Shown here piece after piece: positions 45,754 through 55,786 of a stretch of DNA of 64,000 nt (the stretch's first letter is position 1; each line of letters starts with the position of its first letter). Location: the NCBI RefSeq assembly GCF_030160295.1, contig NZ_BSOB01000046.1, forward strand, positions 466,962 through 530,961, written 5' to 3'. The notes below the pieces were generated by a model. It made no database searches, was not told the DNA's origin, and saw only the letters and a list, made by a program, of their open reading frames with translations. This DNA comes from Dyella acidisoli (GTDB lineage Bacteria > Pseudomonadota > Gammaproteobacteria > Xanthomonadales > Rhodanobacteraceae). The position numbers and the translations under genes are program-made.

Positions 45754-47919
45754 CTAACGCATGGCGCTCGCGATGCTGAGTTGCCGCGTCGCCTGTTGCT
45801 GCGCGATTAGCTGCTCTGGCTGAGTGGAAGCGCTGCCCCACTGCCGGCAGGCTTCCTGCCAGGTAGCGAGCAGCGTTGGCGTCGCCCGGCCGTTGCGCCA
45901 GGCTTTTTCGCAAAGTTCGGAGGCGCGGGCGAAATCGGCGTTTCGCAAATAAATCTGTGCCATACGTAGCACCGTTTCCGGGTGCTGCACGTGCAGGGCT
46001 TCCAAGCGGGTGCTCAAACCGATAGCGACATTGCTTTGCACCGACATGCCCGGCAGGTTCTCGTAAGCCCATTGCACGGCAAGCCGGCATTGCAGGCTTT
46101 CGGAGCGAAGATGCAGCTCACCCTCGGCCATGAACGCGTGCATCAATGCATGGGAATACGCTTCTTTGGCCTGCTCGGGCGGTAGTACGTTGCCTCGGGC
46201 GAGTGCGGTAAGCGCGACTGCAAGCGCGTTATCGCCACTAGGGACGCGTTTGTAAAGCAGATCGAGCAACGTTTGCGCGGTATCCAGACTCTTCAGGCGC
46301 GCACCACCTTCCTCAATCGCGGCACGCTGCCGAAGAATGTCGGCACGACGCCGCTGTGCGACATCAGCGCTCGCTGGAAGCTCGCAAAGGTGCACACATA
46401 TCGCCTCAGCCTCACTGTACTTTGCGAGTGCCACGTCACCGAACTGGCACTCGGCCAAGAAAATGAGTGCATCGATCCAGACAAGCAATATGGTCGGCTC
46501 GCCACCCGCCAAATCTTCCGCATAGCGCGACTGCATACCGCGCAGCGAAAGCAGGCGCGAAGCACCCTTCTGGCGCTTCGCGCGGCGGAGATCGATATCG
46601 ATGTGGCGCGCGAGCCATGTTGCAGGCCTCTCCACATCGGAAGCCATGCCCAGATCGATCCACTTCCTCGCTTCTTCATAGAGCGATTCGGCTTCGCGAT
46701 GGTTCGCATTGTCCGCTCGCAACAATAGCGTGCTGACGAGTAGCCACGGCAACGTCAGTGTTTCTGTATCGGGAATGGTTTGCCGCAGCAAACGTTCCCA
46801 TGCCTCCAGAATGAAGCTCTGTGCCGGCTCGCTGCTCATGCCCATCACGTTAGGCAGTGTGCTGTCGCGCTCGATAAGGAGCGCGGGAATATCTTCACCA
46901 TCCGGTATTGCAATGGCTTCCAACTGATCGAACAGTTCGGACAGCGGATTGTCTCTGGAGGCACGCACTGAGACATTTTCATTTTCTTCGACGAACCGCA
47001 CCTCTTCTCCGCCTACGGATTCCAAAGGCAACTCGTCTGCCTCCGGAGTCGCTTGCGCAATATACGCAGACAGGGAAGCGGGGAGAAAGTCGATCGGCGC
47101 CGCAGCGTCCCAATGCTCATATCCTTCGTAATCGAGTGCCTGATACGACCATTCCAGCCACGAAAAATCGATACGACCGGTTTCAACATGCGGGGTCTCT
47201 GAGGCCGTTACAGCTTCAAACCGTACTGGCGTTGCATCCTCAGATGATCTTTCGCTATTTGGTTGTGGTGATGTCTGCACCGATTGCACAGCCACATCAG
47301 TCGCTTCACTACAAGTTTTGCCAAGCGTTTCGACACGCCGCCGGCGATAGTGTGCCGAGCCAGTCCATATCATCGCGATCAAGGCGAGTGCCGCAAGCAG
47401 CCAAAACCATGGAAAATCGGATCCTGACCTTTCGTTGGCAGGCCTGACAATGGATGGCAACGGTGCGTTGCTGGTATCCACTTCGCTCGCCCCGGTAAGG
47501 GGCGCAACGTCGATAGCCGACGCTGATGACAGCGTTACCGAAACATCACCCACGACGCGATCAATCGCTGCTACTGCTTGCTTGCTGTTGCGTCCACGGG
47601 GTGTCGTGTACGCACCGAGGGATGCGTTCACTTGCGCCAGTTCCGTCGATGGTGACGCAGACACAGCTGCTGTATCGAGCGGCGAGTCGTTTTCGGACTT
47701 CAGGCCGACTTGCGCCTTAGCCGCAGTTATCGCGAGCGATTCGGAGACAGCAGTTTTTGCATACAACTTCGTCTTGTCCGGCGCGCGGTAACTGCATGCA
47801 ACCAGCCCCACCAGCAGCGTAAGAATGCTGACACAGCATACGTAGCGATGTCCGATACGAAACGGAAACGCAGCGACCTTGGCCAACATGCGATCAGCAT
47901 TGTCTTCCGAAGTCATCAT
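45754..47919 (-). CDS. Uncharacterised membrane protein with C-terminal TPR-like repeats
   Basis: About 721 residues. A first hydrophobic stretch ends in a possible lipobox (VCCVSILTLLVGLVACS, near residues 28-44). A Ser/Thr/Ala-rich segment follows, then a second helix (FPWFWLLAALALIAMIW, about 170-187) with an Arg cluster after it, an acidic region, and from about residue 350 a long helical part like TPR/HEMIR-type regulators (ESLYEEARKWIDLG; LRMAQIYLRNADFARASELC). I do not recognise a family. The layout recalls FimV-like proteins but lacks LysM. It probably heads an operon with the FkbM-like gene. Confidence 0.7.
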   Translation of the reverse strand: MMTSEDNADRMLAKVAAFPFRIGHRYVCCVSILTLLVGLVACSYRAPDKTKLYAKTAVSESLAITAAKAQVGLKSENDSPLDTAAVSASPSTELAQVNASLGAYTTPRGRNSKQAVAAIDRVVGDVSVTLSSASAIDVAPLTGASEVDTSNAPLPSIVRPANERSGSDFPWFWLLAALALIAMIWTGSAHYRRRRVETLGKTCSEATDVAVQSVQTSPQPNSERSSEDATPVRFEAVTASETPHVETGRIDFSWLEWSYQALDYEGYEHWDAAAPIDFLPASLSAYIAQATPEADELPLESVGGEEVRFVEENENVSVRASRDNPLSELFDQLEAIAIPDGEDIPALLIERDSTLPNVMGMSSEPAQSFILEAWERLLRQTIPDTETLTLPWLLVSTLLLRADNANHREAESLYEEARKWIDLGMASDVERPATWLARHIDIDLRRAKRQKGASRLLSLRGMQSRYAEDLAGGEPTILLVWIDALIFLAECQFGDVALAKYSEAEAICVHLCELPASADVAQRRRADILRQRAAIEEGGARLKSLDTAQTLLDLLYKRVPSGDNALAVALTALARGNVLPPEQAKEAYSHALMHAFMAEGELHLRSESLQCRLAVQWAYENLPGMSVQSNVAIGLSTRLEALHVQHPETVLRMAQIYLRNADFARASELCEKAWRNGRATPTLLATWQEACRQWGSASTQPEQLIAQQQATRQLSIASAMR

Positions 47920-48120
47920 CACGCTTCCCCGGGAAATCTACTTGATTACAAGTCACGACGAACGACATTGCACGCAGCGTCGCTCGTGTTCTCGACAGTA
48001 GGATTGTTCCGTGATCCAAAGATCGACGGGATAGGAGAAATACGAAACTACGGCCGCCTGGCCTTCTACTTCAGATTCGAAGCAAGCAACTCGTGAAGAA
48101 TGGTGTTGCGATCTAATCCT

Positions 48121-49587
48121 TCAGTGCACAGCCGTCGCTTGCTCTCCCGCCGCCGCTTGCGATGTGCGCAAAAACACAGCACCCGCCACAGCCCCCAGCG
48201 CGGCGAAACACGCTCCTACCAAAAAGGCCAACTGATAGCCCGACGTCAGCGCCAGCGTGTCCATGCCACCTGCCGCTGTCACACCCTGCGTACGGGCCGC
48301 TGCCAAACTCGCCAGCACAGCCAGACCCAGTGAACCACCCATCATGAATGCCGTGTTCACAACGCCTGAGGCCAATCCCGATTCGGATGGCCCTACGTCG
48401 TTCATCGCCGCCAGCAAAACAGGATTGAATGCAACGCCAGCGCCGATACCCAGCAGAACCATGCCCGGCAAAATGTCACGCAAGAAGTGGCCATGCTCCG
48501 GCGCATTCGCAAACAACAACAAACCACACGCCGCCATGGCGAGACCGACCACCAACGGACGACGGATACCGAAACGCATCACCAGCTTCGCAGACAGCCC
48601 AAGCGAAAACACCGCCATGATCAAGTTGGCAGGCAGGAAAGCGAGACCCACTTCCATCGGCCCGTAGCCGAGCACGAGCTGCATATACAACGCGGAAAGA
48701 AAAAACCAGGCAAACATCGCCGCCGCCCAAAGCACGCCCACGACGTTGGACACCACCAGATTGCGCAGCCGAAACAGACGTAATGGCATCAGCGGCACGT
48801 GCACGCGCGCTTCCAACCACAGGAACACCACCAACAAAGCGACTGCAATCGCCAACTGCCCCACCGTTCTCGACGAAAGCCAGCCAACTTGATTGCCGTT
48901 GACGATGGCATACACCGCCAGCATCAACGCGGTGGTCACCGTGATCGCACCCCACACGTCCAAATGTTTGGATGCTGCCGTTCCCGTCGCTGCCGGCAGC
49001 AAGCGCAGCGAAGCTACCACCACGCCAATACCGATCGGAAGATTCACCAGAAACACCCAGTGCCAGCTCAAGCTGCTGGTGAGCACGCCGCCGAGCATGG
49101 CGCCAAGACTGCCACCGCCTGCGCACACGAAACCGTACACACCCATGGCCTTGGCGCGATCCTGCGGATCCGTAAACAAATCCATGATCAGCGACAACGC
49201 CACCGCCGTCACCACCGCACCACCCAAGCCCTGTATGGCGCGCGCGACGACCAGCGCGATCTGCGTGGTGGAAAGCCCGCAGGCGAGCGAAGCCAGCGTG
49301 AACGCAGCGATACCGATCAGGAACAGGCGTCGATGCCCGTAGAGATCGCCCAACCTGCCGCCCAACAACAGAAAACCACCGTAGGTGAGCAAATAGGCGT
49401 TCACCACCCAGGCAAGCGTGATGTCGCCGAACTTCAGATCCACTTTGATCGAAGGCAAAGCCACGTTAACGATCGTGGTATCGAGCACGATCATCAACAC
49501 ACCCAAGCAAAGCACGATCAAGGCCAGCCAGCGTCGATCGGGATGCATGGAGATATGAGAATGATGTGCGGCCGGCGAATGCGTCAT
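48121..49587 (-). CDS. MFS drug-efflux transporter of the DHA2 (EmrB/QacA) type
   Basis: The inner-membrane proton antiporter of 488 residues has 14 predicted helices. Motif D1-like LDTTIVNVALPSI in helix 1, the motif A GGRLGDLYGHRRLFLIG, and the motif C-like GGSLGAMLGGVL of helix 5 identify the DHA2 family. ATG 49587 follows AAAGGCATCTC. No membrane-fusion partner gene is nearby. It diverges from the GH92 gene over a 246-base gap that must hold both promoters and shows no clear operator. Confidence 0.9.
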   Translation of the reverse strand: MTHSPAAHHSHISMHPDRRWLALIVLCLGVLMIVLDTTIVNVALPSIKVDLKFGDITLAWVVNAYLLTYGGFLLLGGRLGDLYGHRRLFLIGIAAFTLASLACGLSTTQIALVVARAIQGLGGAVVTAVALSLIMDLFTDPQDRAKAMGVYGFVCAGGGSLGAMLGGVLTSSLSWHWVFLVNLPIGIGVVVASLRLLPAATGTAASKHLDVWGAITVTTALMLAVYAIVNGNQVGWLSSRTVGQLAIAVALLVVFLWLEARVHVPLMPLRLFRLRNLVVSNVVGVLWAAAMFAWFFLSALYMQLVLGYGPMEVGLAFLPANLIMAVFSLGLSAKLVMRFGIRRPLVVGLAMAACGLLLFANAPEHGHFLRDILPGMVLLGIGAGVAFNPVLLAAMNDVGPSESGLASGVVNTAFMMGGSLGLAVLASLAAARTQGVTAAGGMDTLALTSGYQLAFLVGACFAALGAVAGAVFLRTSQAAAGEQATAVH

Positions 49588-49833
49588 GAGATGCCTTTGA
49601 ATGCGGATGTGCTCTTTTGGGTACGTCGAACGAGCCATCCTGAAATCGACATCGCAAGATATCACTCTCGCACCGTTGGCGGCCCGCACTTATCGTGTGA
49701 CGCAGCGATTCCAGCATGAGGCCGCCTGCTCCGGGCGCATGCTGCGCCGCGGTTTGACACGCGTGATTTAGATCGATCAAATTCGGCCTTGGCGTAGCTT
49801 CATCACTCGTACGCAATCTACAGGGGTCATCTA

Positions 49834-52800
49834 ATGCCCGGTTTCACTGCTCGCTCTCGGCAGACACTGCTCTTCCTTGCGCTCGCCTTCTGCACCACCA
49901 TCATCAGCGCAGATGAACATGGGAGCTTCTATACCTCCTTCGAAGCGGGCGAGCCGGCACCGCCAACCAGTGCAGCCAGCGCTGCTTTCAGCATTGAGAT
50001 CGATGGTGGCCCTTCTGCCGAAAATGCCTATACCGCCAAACCCGGTGTCGGCTTCACTGGCCTGCATTCGCTGCACTACGAAGGTCACTCTGGCGGCAAG
50101 CAAGAAGCCGCCCTGTTCGATGTGGATCTGCAGGTGCAAGCAGACACGCAACTGTCGTATCTGTTGTTCCCCTGCATCAGCAAAGGCGATCTGGCCGATC
50201 CTTCTACCTATGTTGCCGTCGATCTGGTGTTCGACGACGGCACGCGTCTTTCTGCCAGCCAAGCACAGGATCAGCATCGCATTCCTGCAAACGCTCACGC
50301 GCTCGGCACCAGCCGCACGGTTTATGTAAACCAATGGAACAAGCTGACGATCGACCTGGGCAAGGTAGCCGCCGGGCGCCGTGTTCGTCATATCGTGCTG
50401 TCGCATGACGGCCCAGCCGGAAAGATCGAAGGTTATCTTGACGATCTGCGCATCGGTCCAGCACCAGCGCCCGCCACAAATGATCGGCCGAGTGACTACG
50501 TGAACATCCTGCGTGGTACGAATTCCGGCTTCACGTTCTCGCGCGGCAACAACGTCCCGGCTGTCACGTTGCCGCACGGCTTCAATTTCTGGGCACCCGT
50601 AACCGACGCCAGCTCGGATTGGATGTACCAGTATCAGCAGCGTAACGACGCCGACAATCGTCCGCGCATCGAAGCATTCTCGCTCTCGCATGAGCCCAGC
50701 CCGTGGATGGGCGATCGGCAGACGTTCCAGCTCATGCCCGCGGCAGCTGCCAGCGGCGCACCCACCGCCAATCGCGAGAAGCGCGCATTGAGCTTCAGCC
50801 ATGCGAACGAAGTAGCTCACGCGCACTACTACAAGGTGGCATTCGACAACGGCATCATCGGCGAAATCACACCGACTGATCATGCCGCGATGTTCCGCTT
50901 CACTTTCCCGAGCAAGCGAGGCCAACTCGTATTCGACAATCGCACGGATCAGGGTGGCATCACGCTCGATGCCGCACATCGCAGTTTCAGCGGTTATTCC
51001 GACGTCAAGAGCAAACTTTCGACGGGCGCGACACGCCTGTTCTTCTACGCCGTGGTCGATCAACCGGTCGCCGAAAGCGGGCAGCTCACAGGCGAAGGCC
51101 GCGATCACGTCGCAGCATGGTTCGGCTTCGACACGTCGAAAACAAAAACGGTGAATGTACGCATGGCCACGTCACTGCTCAGCCTTGAGCAGGCCAAGCA
51201 CAACCTGGAACTGGAAATCACACCGCAGGAAAGCTTCGACGACGTGCGCGAGCGCGCGAAAAAGACGTGGGACGAACAACTTGGCATCGTGCAGATACAA
51301 GGTGCCAGCCACGATGAACGTGTAACGCTGTATTCCAATCTCTATCGCCTGTTCATGTACCCGAATTCTGCGTACGAGAACACCGGCACAACCAGTGCTC
51401 CGGTTTATCGCTACGCAAGCCCCTTCTCACCCGCTATCGAAGAGAACACGCCCACGCAGACGGGTGCGCGCATCGTCGACGGCAAGGTGTTCGTGAACAA
51501 CGGCTTCTGGGATACCTATCGCACAGCATGGCCCGCTTATGCGCTGTTGATGCCACAACAGGCCGGCACGATGATCGATGGCTTCGTGCAGGAATACCGC
51601 GATGGTGGCTGGATCGCGCGTTGGTCATCGCCCGGTTATGCCGACCTGATGGTCGGCACCAGCGCCGACGTCGCTTTCGCCGACGCGTGGCTGAAAGGTG
51701 TACACAACTTCGACGTGCAGTCGTTCTATCAAGCTGCCTTGAAAGACGCCACCGTGGTGAGCCCGCTGCAAGGCATCGGCCGCAAAGGCTTGCAGCGCTC
51801 GATCTTCAACGGCTACACAGACTATGCGATCAAAGAAGGTTTTTCCTGGTCGATGGACGGCTATATCGCTGATTTCGCGATCGGCAATCTTGCCAGCGCG
51901 CTGGCCACGCACCATGGCGAACACGATCCGTATCAATCGCACTATGCGGAAGATGCCGACTACTTCCACGATCGCGCGCTGGATTACGTAAATCTTTTCA
52001 ATCCTGACATCGGCTTCTTCGTAGCCCGCGATGCGCAAGGCCGCTGGCGTTACACCAAGCAGAACTTCGACCCGCTGCGCTGGGGTGACGATTACACCGA
52101 AACGAACGCATGGAACATGGCCTTCCACGCACCGCAGGACGGCGCAGGCCTTGCTGCACTGTATGGCGGACGCGAAGCACTCGGCGCGAAGCTGGATCAA
52201 TTCTTCACCACACCCGGGATCTATCACGTCGGCGGCTACGGCGAGCCGATCCACGAGATGTTTGAGGCACAAGCCGTGCGCATGGGCCAATACGGCCACA
52301 GCAATCAACCATCGCATCACATCATCTATATGTACGACTACGCGGGCGAGCCGTGGAAGACACAGGATAAAGTCCGCGACGTACTATCACGTCTGTACCT
52401 GGGCAGCGAGATCGGCCAGGGTTACCTGGGCGACGAGGACAACGGTGAAATGTCCGGCTGGTGGCTGTTCAGTGCCGCCGGTTTCTATCCGCTGCGCATG
52501 GGCACGCCTGAGTACGTGATCGGCGCACCGTATTTCCCGCACATGGACATCGCACTGGAAAATGGCAAGCACATCGTGATCAATGCGCCATCCGTGAGCG
52601 ATGAAAATCGTTACGTACAAAGCCTGCGCGTGAACGGCCAGCCATGGAACAAACTGACCTTGCCGCACGAATTGTTAGCGCAAGGCGCAACGTTGGATTT
52701 TGTGATGGGGCCGAAGCCTTCCAACTGGGGCAGTGAAGAGCAGGCATTGCCGCCGTCACTGACTACCAGCGACAAACCCTCCCCCATGCATGATCTTGTG

Positions 52801-53181
52801 GGACCTGGCCAAGGCGAGCCTGGCGGCTATCCAGCCCTATCCAATCTCAATGCTTTGTTTGATCACACCAGCGATACCGAGGTGCAGCTGCCCGGTTCGC
52901 AGGCTGCCGTGAGCTGGCATTTCCCCGAGCCGCGCGCGGTAGCAATGTATACGTTCACCTCGGCCAAGCAAGCGCCGGCACCGTCGAACTGGACGTTGGA
53001 AGCTTCCGATGATGGGAAACATTGGAAGGTGCTCGATACGCGCAAGGACGAACATTTTCCGTGGACGCGACAGACGCGGGCTTTCGGCATTCACCAGCCA
53101 GGACCTTATGCGTATTACCGGATTCGGTTCGACAATGACGCGCCGAAAGCGTTGGCAGAGATTGCGTTGTTGGGGCGGTGA
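49834..53181 (+). CDS. Exported GH92-family glycosidase
   Basis: GH92 enzymes are calcium-dependent exo-alpha-mannosidases. This one has 1115 residues: a signal peptide (about 1-25), an N-terminal beta-sandwich domain, the GH92 catalytic region from about residue 220 (NILRGTNSGFTFSRGNN), and a C-terminal F5/8 type C-like domain (SNWTLEASDDGKHWKVLDTR). Family marks FWDTYRTAWPAY and EDNGEMSGWWLFSAAGFYP are present. The GNEPSHH motif, which holds the general acid Glu, reads SNQPSHH with Gln825. This points to altered specificity (see findings). It is intact, and stands alone. Confidence 0.9.
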   Translation: MPGFTARSRQTLLFLALAFCTTIISADEHGSFYTSFEAGEPAPPTSAASAAFSIEIDGGPSAENAYTAKPGVGFTGLHSLHYEGHSGGKQEAALFDVDLQVQADTQLSYLLFPCISKGDLADPSTYVAVDLVFDDGTRLSASQAQDQHRIPANAHALGTSRTVYVNQWNKLTIDLGKVAAGRRVRHIVLSHDGPAGKIEGYLDDLRIGPAPAPATNDRPSDYVNILRGTNSGFTFSRGNNVPAVTLPHGFNFWAPVTDASSDWMYQYQQRNDADNRPRIEAFSLSHEPSPWMGDRQTFQLMPAAAASGAPTANREKRALSFSHANEVAHAHYYKVAFDNGIIGEITPTDHAAMFRFTFPSKRGQLVFDNRTDQGGITLDAAHRSFSGYSDVKSKLSTGATRLFFYAVVDQPVAESGQLTGEGRDHVAAWFGFDTSKTKTVNVRMATSLLSLEQAKHNLELEITPQESFDDVRERAKKTWDEQLGIVQIQGASHDERVTLYSNLYRLFMYPNSAYENTGTTSAPVYRYASPFSPAIEENTPTQTGARIVDGKVFVNNGFWDTYRTAWPAYALLMPQQAGTMIDGFVQEYRDGGWIARWSSPGYADLMVGTSADVAFADAWLKGVHNFDVQSFYQAALKDATVVSPLQGIGRKGLQRSIFNGYTDYAIKEGFSWSMDGYIADFAIGNLASALATHHGEHDPYQSHYAEDADYFHDRALDYVNLFNPDIGFFVARDAQGRWRYTKQNFDPLRWGDDYTETNAWNMAFHAPQDGAGLAALYGGREALGAKLDQFFTTPGIYHVGGYGEPIHEMFEAQAVRMGQYGHSNQPSHHIIYMYDYAGEPWKTQDKVRDVLSRLYLGSEIGQGYLGDEDNGEMSGWWLFSAAGFYPLRMGTPEYVIGAPYFPHMDIALENGKHIVINAPSVSDENRYVQSLRVNGQPWNKLTLPHELLAQGATLDFVMGPKPSNWGSEEQALPPSLTTSDKPSPMHDLVGPGQGEPGGYPALSNLNALFDHTSDTEVQLPGSQAAVSWHFPEPRAVAMYTFTSAKQAPAPSNWTLEASDDGKHWKVLDTRKDEHFPWTRQTRAFGIHQPGPYAYYRIRFDNDAPKALAEIALLGR

Positions 53182-53190
53182 TGCGCGTTA

Positions 53191-53343
53191 CTCCCTCTCC
53201 CCTCCGGGGAGAGGGCTGGGGTGAGGGGGCGAACCTCGCGACATGGTTAGTTCCACGCGAGATTCAAGAGAAAATTTTTACGCACCGAAAATCCCCGCAT
53301 GCCTAACCCCTCACCCTAACCCTCTCCCCGAAGGGCAGAGGGA
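53191..53343. repeat. Family C facing pair without a gene inside
   Basis: The left arm runs CCCTCTCCCCTCCGGGGAG through GAGGGGGCGAACCTCGCGA, and the right arm CCCCTCACCCTAACCCTC ends with CCCCGAAGGGCAGAGGG. The spacer of about 70 bases includes ACGCGAGATTCAAGAGAAAA. It fills half of the gap between the GH92 and M13 genes; the rest (53344-53481) shows only the promoter region. Confidence 0.92.
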
Positions 53344-53481
53344 ACTGGTTTTCGGCACGGTATGCAGCTACCCGCACGTCAAAGCAAAAGCGAACGCACC
53401 TAGCCCGAAAGTCATGCTCACAAGCCCGCCTAAAGCGGGCTATGTTGGGGAACTCGTTCCTCACATATAAAGGTGATCGCC

Positions 53482-55566
53482 ATGCAGCGATTCAGATGGA
53501 TTCTCACCGCCGCGATCTTGAGCAGCACGACGGCCATGGCCGCTTTGCCCGCCACGGTGGGTGGTGCGCCAACGGCAAAATCCAGTCACCCGGATATTGG
53601 CATCGATTTAAAGGGCGTCGATCACGGCGTGAAACCCGGCGATGACTTTTTCCACTACGCCAACGGCACCTGGGTGAAGACCACGCAGATTCCGGCCGAT
53701 CGCTCCAGCACGGGGACCTTCCTGCAAGTTTTCCAACTAGCCGAGAAGCAGACGTCCACGCTGATTCGCAACGTTGCACAAGGTCATGCCGCGCCGGGCT
53801 CCAACGAGCGCAAGATCGCCGACTACTACGCCGCCTACATGGATGAGGCCAACATCGAAAAACGCGGCCTCACACCGCTGAAGTCGGAATTCGCGCTCAT
53901 CGATGCGATCAAGACGCGTGATGACCTCGCCAGCGTGCTCGGCAGCCAGATGCGCGCCGACGTCGACCCGATCAATGCCACCAACTTCCAGACCGAGAAC
54001 TTGTTCGGCCTGTTCGTGACGCAAGGGTTGGAAGATCCCTCGCGCAACATGGCCTATCTGCTGCAAGGCGGTATCGCGATGCCAAGTCGCGATTACTACC
54101 TTTCGCAAGACAAAGATATGGTCGAAGCGCGCGCCAAGTACCAGACATACGTGACCTCGTTGCTGAAGCTCGCCGGCACACCGGATGCCGAAGCGCAGGC
54201 AAAGGCCATCATTACGCTGGAAACCAAGATCGCGCAGGCGCAGGAAAGCCTGGTCGACAGCCAGGACGTGCATAAAGCCAACAACGTGTGGAACGCGGGT
54301 GACTTTGCGCAAAAGGCGCCAGGCTTAAACTGGGATGCCTATTTCAAGGCTGCAAGCCTGGATGGTCAGAAACAGATCGACGTATGGCAGCCATCCGGCA
54401 TCACAGGCCTCGCCAAGCTGGTGGGTAGCGAATCAATCGATACCTGGAAGCAGTTGCTGCGTTATCACGCCCTGGATCAGGCTGCGCCGCTTTTGCCGAA
54501 GGCCTATGCGGACCTCAACTTCCAGTTCTACGGCACCACGCTGCAAGGCACCCCCAAGCAGCGTGAGCGGTGGAAACGTGCTGTCAATGCAACCAACACC
54601 GATCTTGGCGACGCAGTGGGCCAGCTCTACGTGAAGCGCTACTTCCCTGCCTCGTCCAAAGCAAAGATCGAAGAACTGGTGAAGAACATCGTGGCGGCCT
54701 TCGATCAACGCCTCGATACGCTGGCATGGATGACACCCGCCACGCGTGCGAAGGCCAAGGAGAAGATCGCCACGCTGCGCGTAAGTGTCGGCTATCCGGA
54801 TACCTGGCGCGATTACAGCTCACTTCAGATCAGCGCCGATGATCCGATCGGTAACCACGAGCGCTCCGTGGCGCAGGAATACAAGCACCAGCTCGCTAAG
54901 CTCAGCCAGCCGGTGGACAAAGGCGAATGGTGGATGACGCCGCAGACAGTCAACGCGGTCAATCTACCGCTGCAGAACGCGCTCAACTTCCCGGCCGCCA
55001 TCCTGCAACCGCCATTCTTCGATCCGAACGCCGATATCGCTGCCAACTATGGTTCGATCGGCGCAATCATCGGTCACGAAATCAGCCACAGCTTCGACAA
55101 CACCGGCGCCGATTTCGATGCACAAGGCAAGATGGAAAATTGGTGGACGCCTGCGGACGCTGAGCACTTCGAAGCTGCCACGAAGAAACTGGTCAAGCAG
55201 TACGACCAATACGAAGCACTACCCGGCCTGCATGTAAGCGGTCAGCAGACGCTGGGCGAGAACATCGCAGACGTCTCCGGCCTCACCGCGTCGTATGCGG
55301 CTTATCACGCCTCGCTCGGCGGCAAGCCGGCGCCGGTAATCGACGGCCTCAGCGGTGATCAACGCTTCTTCCTGGCCTTCGGCCAAGCATGGCGCTCGAA
55401 GATTCGCGATGCAGCGCAGCGCCAACGGCTTGCCACCGACGTGCACGCACCGGCGGAATTCCGCGCGCTAACCGTGCGCAATATCGACGGCTGGTATGAC
55501 GCCTTCAACGTGAAATCAGGCGAGAAGCTTTATCTCGCGCCGGACGATCGCGTAAAAATCTGGTAA
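53482..55566 (+). CDS. M13-family (neprilysin-like) zinc metallopeptidase
   Basis: An exported oligopeptidase of 694 residues. The ATG at 53482 lies behind AAGGTGATCGCC and gives a signal peptide (about residues 1-24, ending AMA). The M13 N-terminal domain starts at GVKPGDDFFHYANGTWVKT. The zinc site is H532-E533-x-x-H536 in IIGHEISHSFDNTG, with the third ligand Glu in GENIADVSG. FPAAILQPPFFDP is also typical. The C-terminus ends RVKIW, matching the family's aromatic end. It is monocistronic with a strong terminator. Confidence 0.94.
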   Translation: MQRFRWILTAAILSSTTAMAALPATVGGAPTAKSSHPDIGIDLKGVDHGVKPGDDFFHYANGTWVKTTQIPADRSSTGTFLQVFQLAEKQTSTLIRNVAQGHAAPGSNERKIADYYAAYMDEANIEKRGLTPLKSEFALIDAIKTRDDLASVLGSQMRADVDPINATNFQTENLFGLFVTQGLEDPSRNMAYLLQGGIAMPSRDYYLSQDKDMVEARAKYQTYVTSLLKLAGTPDAEAQAKAIITLETKIAQAQESLVDSQDVHKANNVWNAGDFAQKAPGLNWDAYFKAASLDGQKQIDVWQPSGITGLAKLVGSESIDTWKQLLRYHALDQAAPLLPKAYADLNFQFYGTTLQGTPKQRERWKRAVNATNTDLGDAVGQLYVKRYFPASSKAKIEELVKNIVAAFDQRLDTLAWMTPATRAKAKEKIATLRVSVGYPDTWRDYSSLQISADDPIGNHERSVAQEYKHQLAKLSQPVDKGEWWMTPQTVNAVNLPLQNALNFPAAILQPPFFDPNADIAANYGSIGAIIGHEISHSFDNTGADFDAQGKMENWWTPADAEHFEAATKKLVKQYDQYEALPGLHVSGQQTLGENIADVSGLTASYAAYHASLGGKPAPVIDGLSGDQRFFLAFGQAWRSKIRDAAQRQRLATDVHAPAEFRALTVRNIDGWYDAFNVKSGEKLYLAPDDRVKIW

Positions 55567-55590
55567 GCATCAAAACAAGCAGAAAAACAG

Positions 55591-55624
55591 AAAAAAGCCG
55601 CACTCCTTGGAGTGCGGCTTTTTT
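55591..55624 (+). terminator. Rho-independent terminator after the M13 peptidase gene
   Basis: AAAAAAGCCGCACTCC and GGAGTGCGGCTTTTTT form a perfect stem with a TT loop; the A and T runs make it usable in both directions. It begins 24 bases after the stop. Confidence 0.95.
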
Positions 55625-55786
55625 AATCGGGAACAATACGCTCAAAGAATTTTCAGCAAGCCTACTGAAAAGCACATGAAACGAGGACCTGTCAATACGA
55701 AGAACGCTGTCTTTTCCGTAGTACACGTCTTGTTACATTGAGCGCGCAGGGGAAATCTTCCACTACAAACGTAAAGGACACGCATC

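Noticed and set aside
49831..51108. A 425-codon minus-strand frame under the GH92 gene
   Set aside because: No motif, no ribosome site, and composition of a mirror frame.
53191..53343. The intergenic family C pair as a simple terminator of the GH92 gene
   Set aside because: No T run follows the hairpins, and the same composite structure occurs inside a coding gene and around a nuclease gene, so a mobile repeat is the better reading; it might still end transcripts.
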